From: JBBDRX01 sp040905245
Lineage (GTDB): Bacteria; Bacteroidota; Rhodothermia; Balneolales; Balneolaceae
NCBI GenBank assembly: GCA_040905245.1
Contig: JBBDRX010000101.1
Span: 1 to 19,605 of the forward strand
DNA length: 19,605 nucleotides
Reading direction: 5' to 3'
Shown here: one piece after another, positions 14,100-19,605 of the stretch
How the letters are laid out: each line of letters starts with the position of its first letter
Position numbering within the stretch: the stretch's first letter is position 1
The notes under the pieces: model-generated
The model's input: the letters and a program-made list of their open reading frames with translations, nothing else
Database searches by the model: none
What the model was told of the DNA's origin: nothing
Translations under genes and position numbers: made by a program

Positions 14100-14909
14100 A
14101 TGACACCAGACCCCGATTTTTTTACCTATAAGAATTGCAGAATTGCCACCTATCAGATCGGAGAGGGGCCTCCATTGCTTCTGCTTCACGGCTGGGCCAG
14201 CAGCGCCAAAGTCATGATGCCAATCGCCCGTCAGCTTGCTCACCTGAGAACCTGCCACCTGATTGACCTGCCAGGATTTGGACAGTCCGATGAGCCGCCG
14301 GAAGCGTGGTCGGTCAATGAGTATGCCGACATGGTCGATGCGTTTATTCAGACGCTGAGGCCAAAACCGGTGGACTTGCTGGCTCACTCCTATGGAGGCC
14401 GTATTACACTCAAAATCCTGGCAGACAAGACCCGGAAAGACCAAGTCGGAAAAGTGCTGATAACAGGAGGCGCCGGCATGAAACCCCGGAGGACGTTCTC
14501 GTACTACATTAAAAAAAGTGTTTCCACCCTTCTAAAAATTCCCGCGCGAATACTTCCTTCGTCATTACGAGAATCCTATCTGAGAAAGGTCCGGAGCAGC
14601 CGCCTGTGGAAAAAGCTTGGTTCATCGGACTACCGGAAACTCTCCGGCGTCATGCGGGAAAGTTTTGTTCTTTCGGTCCGTGACCATCTGGATTCACTGC
14701 TTCCGTCCATTCAACACGAAGTACTTCTTCTCTGGGGAGATCGTGATGACGCCACTCCGCTCTACCAGGGGGAGCGAATGGAGAAAGGAATCAACAGAAG
14801 CGCCCTTGTTATCATGGAAGGTGCAGGACATTACGCATTTCTGGACAAACCCAAACAGTTTGCAGCTATCGCAGAAGCCTACTATGAGCCGGGCGAGGCC
14901 AACGGATAA
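14100..14909 (+). CDS. Alpha/beta hydrolase
   Basis: A 269-residue alpha/beta-fold hydrolase of the MhpC/prolyl-aminopeptidase-like group. The oxyanion motif is LLHGWASS (28-35). The nucleophile elbow is AHSYGG with Ser97, the acid is Asp216 in WGDRDDATP, and the base is His244 in GAGHYAF, giving a complete catalytic triad. A helical cap lies between about 130 and 200 and is rich in Lys/Arg. There is no signal peptide, so it should be cytoplasmic. The substrate cannot be predicted; esters or C-C bonds are possible. It is divergent from the ComEA-like operon, and its stop codon directly abuts the trhO stop on the other strand. Confidence 0.92.
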   Translation: MTPDPDFFTYKNCRIATYQIGEGPPLLLLHGWASSAKVMMPIARQLAHLRTCHLIDLPGFGQSDEPPEAWSVNEYADMVDAFIQTLRPKPVDLLAHSYGGRITLKILADKTRKDQVGKVLITGGAGMKPRRTFSYYIKKSVSTLLKIPARILPSSLRESYLRKVRSSRLWKKLGSSDYRKLSGVMRESFVLSVRDHLDSLLPSIQHEVLLLWGDRDDATPLYQGERMEKGINRSALVIMEGAGHYAFLDKPKQFAAIAEAYYEPGEANG

Positions 14910-15860
14910 TCAATTGTCCAAAAACTTCTTGCGAAGGGGTTCGTCAAAATAGTTGTACCACTTGCGGAATGGCCGGAATGCATTTTCCGAATCAAACGGG
15001 CGGCGAAACTCACTCTCCATACACTCTTCACTGCAGCACCCCTTCATTCGGCGCGCCCCCTCTTCAGAGCAGACAAACAGCTTGTTGCACTGGATATTGG
15101 AACAGTTGATATAGCTGTCTGCCGGTTCTCCCGTAATTTCGCACCGGGCAATCGGTTCCAGAGACTCCCGGTTGACCGGCACAACCAGGCGGTCGTCAAA
15201 TACAAAACATTTTCCCCTGAAATGTTTCCCGTCCTCCTCCCTGGAGTACCGGAGAATGCCCCCGTGTAGCTGATTGACATCGTCCCATCCTTTCTGCTTC
15301 ATCAGGACCGAAAATTTTTCGCACCGAATTCCACCGGTGCAGTACATCAGTACTTTTTTTTCTTTGGGGATGTCTGCACGGTCCAGCCATTCGGGGAATT
15401 CATAGAAATTATCCACATCAGGTGTCACTGCCCCTTCAAAATGCCCGACTTTCGACTCATATTTGTTGCGAACATCGATCAGGACATACTCCTCATCGGA
15501 TTCGATCAGCTCTCTCCATTCTGAGGGTTCCAGATAGCGTCCCCCCTCCTTCGGATCCAGGCCATCTACATGAATCGAAACGATCTCTTCCCGGACTTTA
15601 CAAGTCAGTTTCGGGAACGGAATCTCATCTGCCAAATCCGTTTTGAACTCCGTATCCGCAAAGCCGGGCAGAGAGTGCAGATACTCTTTATAGGACCGGA
15701 TTTGATCCGGTGAACCTCCAAGTGTCCCGTTGATGCCCTCCGCACCAATATAGACTCGTCCTTTTACTCCCAGTTCCTGCAGAAACGCCTTGTGTTCCTC
15801 ACAGAAGGATTCCGGATCTTCAACAGAAGTAAAATTGTAGTAAAGAATGACTTCAACCAT
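14910..15860 (-). CDS. trhO: TrhO, oxygen-dependent tRNA uridine 34 hydroxylase (rhodanese-like)
   Basis: A 316-residue member of the YceA/TrhO family (formerly UPF0176). An N-terminal acylphosphatase-like domain (1-95) contains GRVYIGAEGINGTLGG. The rhodanese domain (about 120-215) has the catalytic loop YCTGGIRCEK with Cys174. A C-terminal cysteine-rich region (Cys240, 253, 258, 264, 275, 276, 280) probably binds zinc. TrhO makes 5-hydroxyuridine at the wobble position of certain tRNAs using molecular oxygen, implying that the organism meets oxygen. It is last in the minus-strand run dsbA-like / gamma-CA / hemW / trhO, 88 bp after hemW. Its stop touches that of the alpha/beta hydrolase. Confidence 0.96.
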   Translation of the reverse strand: MVEVILYYNFTSVEDPESFCEEHKAFLQELGVKGRVYIGAEGINGTLGGSPDQIRSYKEYLHSLPGFADTEFKTDLADEIPFPKLTCKVREEIVSIHVDGLDPKEGGRYLEPSEWRELIESDEEYVLIDVRNKYESKVGHFEGAVTPDVDNFYEFPEWLDRADIPKEKKVLMYCTGGIRCEKFSVLMKQKGWDDVNQLHGGILRYSREEDGKHFRGKCFVFDDRLVVPVNRESLEPIARCEITGEPADSYINCSNIQCNKLFVCSEEGARRMKGCCSEECMESEFRRPFDSENAFRPFRKWYNYFDEPLRKKFLDN

Positions 15861-15948
15861 CTCTGTGAGCTTGTTTATTCACAATTTTTCGGCACGAAAG
15901 ATACGGTTCTTTTTGAAAAATCGCTTCCCGCCAGGCTCCATACAAAAC

Positions 15949-17103
15949 TCATTCATCGAATCGACGGAGCAGTTCAAGAACAAGATGGTCGGAAATGGCA
16001 ATCCCGGCGTCTGTCAATCGAATCTGTTCCCCCTCCTTTTTCAACAGATTCTCTGACTCCATCTTCTCAATCCACTCCAGCTGGTCAAGTGTTAACGGGT
16101 AGTGATACCGGTCCTCCAGTTCCCGTAAAGAGACGCCATGAACCGTCCGGAGCCCCAGCATCAACCTCTCTTCGGCCAACTGCAAGTCACTGAGCCATTC
16201 CGGTTCGTCAGAAACACTCACGGCTCCTCCCGACCAGGAACGAATATATCGATTCAGGTCGGGGCTGTTTGCCCAGCGACGGGCACCTTCACCATCCCAC
16301 AAGAAACTGTGGGCGGATGGTCCCATTCCAAGATAACCGGAGTGATCCCAGTACCGTCGATTGTGCAACGCTTCACAACCCGGCCGGCTGAAATTGCTCA
16401 CCTCGTACCGATGAACCCCCTCGTTCCGAAGCCGGTCCACAATGTACTGCATTTGCGATGCCACCTGTTCCTCATCAGCAGGCTCCAGCCGTCCCATCTC
16501 CAGCTGCTTTCCAAGGCGGGTTCGTGGTTCAATGGTCAGAGCATAAGCGGAGAGATGCGGTGGATCGTACTGCATCAACTGGTTCAGATCTTCGTTCAAC
16601 CCCTTATCGGTCTGTCCGGGACAACCGTAGATCAGGTCGGCCGTATAACTGCTGAATCCCTCCGAGGCGAGCAGACCAAGTGCTTTGTGAGCCTCGGAAG
16701 ACGTGTGTGCCCGATTCATAAAACGAAGCCGTTCTTCATCGAAGCTCTGCACTCCCATACTGGCCCGATTCACCCCGAGCGTTCTCAATCCCTGCAGATA
16801 AGAACGACTCACATCGTCCGGATTGAGTTCCATCGTCACCTCGTCTCCCCGAATCTGAAACGTTTCGTCGAGAGCCCGGAAAATCTCTTCCAGCTCGCGC
16901 AGAGTCAGCTGAGAAGGAGTCCCTCCACCAAGATAGATCGTTTCGATCTCCGATTCCGCAAAAGCCGTCTCCCTCCACGATCGGATCTCTGCAATCAGGG
17001 CACGGACAAAGTCGGGACGAAGAGTGGTCCGGGTCACGAAATAGAAATCGCAATAGGAACACGCCTGCTTGCAGAACGGGATATGTAGATAGATGCCTGC
17101 CAT
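15949..17103 (-). CDS. hemW: HemW, radical-SAM heme chaperone
   Basis: A 384-residue radical SAM protein. The iron-sulfur cluster motif is CKQACSYCDF (Cys11, Cys15, Cys18), followed by the SAM-binding YLGGGTPSQL (57-66). Typical HemN/HemW stretches come next: MELNPDDVS, RASMGVQSFDEERLRFMNR, DLIYGCPGQT and YEVSNFSRPG, then a C-terminal HemN-type winged-helix domain. The length and the CxxxCxxC-D-F pattern fit HemW rather than coproporphyrinogen dehydrogenase HemN, which is longer and begins differently. HemW binds heme and delivers it to respiratory enzymes. The start ATG 17103 immediately precedes the family's N-terminus. It is 48 bp after the gamma-carbonic anhydrase gene. Confidence 0.95.
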   Translation of the reverse strand: MAGIYLHIPFCKQACSYCDFYFVTRTTLRPDFVRALIAEIRSWRETAFAESEIETIYLGGGTPSQLTLRELEEIFRALDETFQIRGDEVTMELNPDDVSRSYLQGLRTLGVNRASMGVQSFDEERLRFMNRAHTSSEAHKALGLLASEGFSSYTADLIYGCPGQTDKGLNEDLNQLMQYDPPHLSAYALTIEPRTRLGKQLEMGRLEPADEEQVASQMQYIVDRLRNEGVHRYEVSNFSRPGCEALHNRRYWDHSGYLGMGPSAHSFLWDGEGARRWANSPDLNRYIRSWSGGAVSVSDEPEWLSDLQLAEERLMLGLRTVHGVSLRELEDRYHYPLTLDQLEWIEKMESENLLKKEGEQIRLTDAGIAISDHLVLELLRRFDE

Positions 17104-17151
17104 GATGCGGATTACAAATCTTCCCCGGAGCCAGGGCTCCCGACCGCGAAC

Positions 17152-17700
17152 CTATGGCTTCGGATCGTAGAATGGATTGGAGCCATACGTGTCGACCTGT
17201 TTGTAGGCCCGGGAATAGGTTACGTAGTTATCGGCGTACTCAAGGATCGATTTCCGTTCCTCATCGCTCAGCTCCCGAACTTGCCGAACCGGAGAACCCA
17301 TATAGAGATACCCGGAGCGAAGTCGCTTTCCGGGCGGAACCAGGCTGCCGGCGGCAATGATACAGTCCGGCTCAATTTCGGCCCGATCCAATATCGTCGA
17401 CTGAATCCCCACGAGCACGCGGTCATGAACTGTACATCCGTGAAGCATGGCCAAGTGTCCGATCGTAACCATATTCCCAATCTGTGTGGGACAGCTTTTT
17501 CGGGTGACGTGAATGCAGACATTGTCCTGAACGTTCGTACGCTGGCCCAGCCGGATCCAGTTTACATCTCCGCGCAGAGTTGCGTTGAACCAGACGCTGC
17601 TCTCTTCTCCCAGAGACACATCGCCGATCAGGTCGGCACTTGGCGCCACAAATACAGAGTCATCGAACTGAGGGGTCTTGTTCAGAAACTGATAGATCAT
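17152..17700 (-). CDS. Gamma-carbonic-anhydrase-family protein (left-handed beta-helix)
   Basis: A 182-residue left-handed beta-helix protein with hexapeptide repeats across about 15-125. The three metal-binding histidines of the gamma-CA family are present: His64 in VQDNVCIHV, and His82 and His87 in IGHLAMLHGC. A C-terminal helix follows. Members form trimers with zinc or iron between subunits. Many of the YrdA/PaaY type have weak or no carbonic anhydrase activity, and some are thioesterases, so enzymatic function here is uncertain. It starts 9 nt after the DsbA-like gene and is probably co-transcribed with it and with hemW. Confidence 0.94.
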   Translation of the reverse strand: MIYQFLNKTPQFDDSVFVAPSADLIGDVSLGEESSVWFNATLRGDVNWIRLGQRTNVQDNVCIHVTRKSCPTQIGNMVTIGHLAMLHGCTVHDRVLVGIQSTILDRAEIEPDCIIAAGSLVPPGKRLRSGYLYMGSPVRQVRELSDEERKSILEYADNYVTYSRAYKQVDTYGSNPFYDPKP

Positions 17701-17709
17701 GCAGCCAGC

Positions 17710-18327
17710 CTATTGATACATAAACATCTCGACGATGGCGCGGAACTGTTCGTAGCTCTGCGGATTCTGCTGAATTTTTCGGCCGTTGATAAAGTAGGTC
17801 GGCGTGGCACGCACCTGACGTCGTTCCCCCTCCGCCTTCTGGCTCTGAACTCGCTGCCGGATCTCTTCCGATTCAAGATCTTCCTCGAACTGGTTAAGGT
17901 CCAGTCCGATCTCTTCCGCATAACCGCGGAAAATCTCTCCGGCGTTTCCTTGTGACCACTCTTCCTGGCCATCAAAAATCATGTCATGCATCTCTTCCCG
18001 ATACCCCTGTTCTGTTGCCGCTTCCACAGACCGGGATGCCAGCTCTGCATATGCATGCCCGTTCAGAGGAAAATGGCGGTACTCGAAACTCACCATCTCA
18101 CCAAACTCACGCTCCAGCTCATTCTCCAGGGGGATGTACATCTTGCAGGCGGGACATTGATAGTCACTGTACTTCAAAATTTCGACCGGCTGCGGATCGG
18201 AAGAAGCTTCTGCAGAGGCTCCTCCATCGCCCGGTTCGTCACCGGATCGTTGAACCGCGTAGAAAACAACACCGACTGCCAGAACAACGAAAGCGATCCA
18301 GGCAGCTTTTTGAATTGATTTACTCAT
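17710..18327 (-). CDS. DsbA-family thiol:disulfide oxidoreductase, membrane-anchored
   Basis: A 205-residue thioredoxin-fold protein. One N-terminal hydrophobic helix (about 8-25) serves as anchor or signal, followed by an acidic low-complexity linker (26-46). The catalytic domain has SDYQCPACK (Cys58, Cys61) and the cis-proline RATPTYFING (Pro176). The helical insert between them matches the DsbA/BdbD type (Thioredoxin_4), which oxidises cysteines in exported proteins. A role as disulfide isomerase is possible. No DsbB or VKOR re-oxidation partner is nearby. ATG 18327 is chosen because the membrane helix follows directly; in-frame starts at 18354 and 18447 would put unlikely sequence ahead of it. 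It is first in the run that continues with gamma-CA, hemW and trhO, and divergent from the SDR gene. Confidence 0.92.
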   Translation of the reverse strand: MSKSIQKAAWIAFVVLAVGVVFYAVQRSGDEPGDGGASAEASSDPQPVEILKYSDYQCPACKMYIPLENELEREFGEMVSFEYRHFPLNGHAYAELASRSVEAATEQGYREEMHDMIFDGQEEWSQGNAGEIFRGYAEEIGLDLNQFEEDLESEEIRQRVQSQKAEGERRQVRATPTYFINGRKIQQNPQSYEQFRAIVEMFMYQ

Positions 18328-18439
18328 AGCAAATAACCCACTCTTCAGATTCATTGTTAAGCATATAAGGTACAATATTTCGTCGGGAAATGTACCTCCA
18401 GCTTGTATCAGCGGGTAAAAATCTCTACTCTGCTTCATT

Positions 18440-19270
18440 ATGAGCACTTTTTACCAGAACAAAACGATTCTCATCACTGGTGCAGCCAAGGGGGTCGGGC
18501 GGGAGCTTGCCATTCAGGCCGCAGCTCTCGGAGCCAATCTGATTCTCTGGGACCGAAACCCCGAACAACTCCGGGAACTGAAAACGACTCTGTCCGGAGA
18601 GATCCAGGTGATCGACACCGGCGTCGATGTAACCGACCTGGAGACCATCCGGTTCGAAGCGGACCAGATCATACGTGCAGGGTATCTGCCGGATATCATC
18701 ATCACGTGCGCCGCCACCGTGCGCGGTAAAACTTTTCTAAACCATACCACGGAGGATATCGACTCCACACTTCGCACCAATATTGGCGGTACACTCCACA
18801 TTGTCCGCGCCTTTCTCCCGAAGATGGTTCAACGGGGGAGCGGACATCTGGTTCCGATCGCATCGGCTGCCGGATATCTCGGACCACCAAAACTGAGTGT
18901 CTACACTGCCGGAAAATGGGCTCTCGTTGGCTGGGCGGAATCCCTTCGACTCGAGTTGAAACAGAGCGGTGTCCGGGTTCATCTGGTGGTTCCGGGATAT
19001 ATTGACAGCGGAATGTTCAACGGGGTTGAACCGCCCCGGCTGGTACCGATTCTGACAACCCGAACCGTTGCAAAACGGATTCTGAAGGGTATACGGAAAG
19101 GCCGGTTCAAAATCAGTATGCCCTACCTGGTAAAACTTGTCCCTGTACTTAAGGCCCTGCTTCCAGCCTGGCTGTTCGACTGGCTGGCCGGGCCAGTACT
19201 TGGAGTGTACACTTCCATGGATACATTCCGGGGGCGTAAACCAGCAAGCCCACAATCAGAAGGTTTGTAA
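18440..19270 (+). CDS. Short-chain dehydrogenase/reductase, classical SDR
   Basis: A 276-residue Rossmann-fold oxidoreductase. The cofactor motif is TGAAKGVG (13-20). Asp38 at the end of the second strand (ILWDRN) favours NAD(H). DVTDLE (63-68) marks the adenine pocket. The usual NNAG is replaced by TCAA (89-92). The catalytic tetrad is complete: Asn114, Ser142 (IASAAGY), Tyr155 and Lys159 (YTAGK). The C-terminal third has a hydrophobic amphipathic segment (YLVKLVPVLKALLPAWLFDW) that could attach it to the membrane, as in retinol/lipid-type SDRs. The substrate is unknown. It is divergent from the DsbA-like gene across about 110 bp. A Tat-exported protein follows on the same strand after 168 bp. 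Confidence 0.94.
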   Translation: MSTFYQNKTILITGAAKGVGRELAIQAAALGANLILWDRNPEQLRELKTTLSGEIQVIDTGVDVTDLETIRFEADQIIRAGYLPDIIITCAATVRGKTFLNHTTEDIDSTLRTNIGGTLHIVRAFLPKMVQRGSGHLVPIASAAGYLGPPKLSVYTAGKWALVGWAESLRLELKQSGVRVHLVVPGYIDSGMFNGVEPPRLVPILTTRTVAKRILKGIRKGRFKISMPYLVKLVPVLKALLPAWLFDWLAGPVLGVYTSMDTFRGRKPASPQSEGL

Positions 19271-19367
19271 CCCGTTACAGAAAACGATCTGCTCAAATGA
19301 TCCAACTGGATTCCTCTCCCGGACTCTTTGCCAGCCAATCCGGCTTCCCGAAAAGTACTTTTTTAAG

Positions 19368-19373
19368 TATACT
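19368..19373 (+). promoter_or_regulatory. Possible -10 element before the Tat-exported protein gene
   Basis: TATACT lies 65 bp before the ATG at 19439, in an AT-rich patch within the 168-bp space after the SDR gene. The matching -35 position is poor (TTCCCG with a 17-bp spacer), so confidence is low. I see no strong terminator for the SDR gene in 19271-19438. Confidence 0.25.
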
Positions 19374-19438
19374 GTATGACCTGCAGGTTGCGGACATATG
19401 AGCCTGCCTGTGAAAATTTGAACGAATACCACGGACCG

Positions 19439-19605
19439 ATGTCAGACAGATTCGACCGACGAAAATTCTTGAAGTTGACCGGGGCGGCCGGTTTTGGAAT
19501 CGGCTTGCTCAGCAAAGCCGATCTGCTTAACGGCGCACCGAATAATGGAAACAGCTCACTGCAACAGCCGGAACGGATGGTTCAGCCCGAAGGGCCCTAC
19601 TCTAC
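19439..19605 (+). CDS. Tat-exported protein, N-terminal fragment (3' truncated)
   Basis: The open frame from ATG 19439 runs off the window end, giving about 55 residues. It begins with a twin-arginine signal: DRRKFLK (residues 6-12) followed by the hydrophobic LTGAAGFGIGLL, then a polar Asn/Gln/Ser-rich stretch after the likely cleavage region. Proteins with this signal are exported folded, often after cofactor insertion. Too little of the mature part is visible to name a family. In Bacteroidota relatives such signals often lead Gfo/Idh-type oxidoreductases, phosphoesterases or PLP enzymes, so no function is assigned. Confidence 0.75.
   Translation, partial: MSDRFDRRKFLKLTGAAGFGIGLLSKADLLNGAPNNGNSSLQQPERMVQPEGPYS

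Noticed and set aside
16138..17088. Open frame of 316 codons on the + strand, opposite hemW
   Set aside because: It is fully antisense to HemW, which has an intact radical-SAM motif. The translation is low in recognisable structure.
1..19605. Mobile elements, CRISPR arrays or horizontally acquired islands
   Set aside because: No transposase, integrase, phage gene, terminal inverted repeat or direct-repeat array is seen. Gene content is core-like and codon use looks even across the window.

Overview
This window reads as ordinary, densely packed chromosome from a Bacteroidota/Rhodothermota-type bacterium. A Balneolaeota-like, salt-adapted member is the best guess, and it rests on protein character only. 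The clues are a PorX-type response regulator with a PglZ domain next to tsaE, a histidine kinase with the WVGMAKEAAHQLGTP signature typical of Bacteroidota, a compact ECF sigma factor, weak or absent Shine-Dalgarno sites at many genes, and acidic soluble proteins (trigger factor, CutA tail, DsbA-like protein). I see no insertion sequence, phage gene, CRISPR array or rRNA, and no gene-free stretch longer than 300 bases.

Layout. Positions 1-352 hold the 3' end of a CPBP membrane protease. An ECF sigma factor (613-1197, +) converges on a membrane histidine kinase (1213-2493, -). Upstream of the kinase on the minus strand is a tRNA-Leu / tig / clpP / clpX block (6089 down to 2658). cutA (+) converges on an nrnA-like / htrA-like pair (-). 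From 9110 a thiamine pyrophosphokinase and a sodium:solute symporter overlap by ATGA (+). They converge on a minus-strand operon: ComEA-like helix-hairpin-helix protein, porX, tsaE and a 95-residue unknown protein. From 14100 an alpha/beta hydrolase (+) abuts trhO, which ends a minus-strand run of dsbA-like, gamma-carbonic anhydrase, hemW and trhO. An SDR (+) and the start of a Tat-exported protein (+) close the window.

Themes. Protein quality control (trigger factor, ClpP, ClpX, lipoprotein HtrA, DsbA-like), tRNA modification (TsaE, TrhO), cofactor supply (TPK, HemW) and two-component/sigma signalling. Points most worth a second look: (1) the ClpP residue that aligns with the catalytic Asp is Asn; (2) a SigP-like sigma factor, a PorY-like kinase and PorX all lie within 13 kb; (3) TPK is translationally coupled to an SSS permease, which suggests a thiamine transporter; (4) a small unknown protein is coupled to tsaE downstream of porX; (5) convergent gene pairs have 0-15 bp between stop codons.
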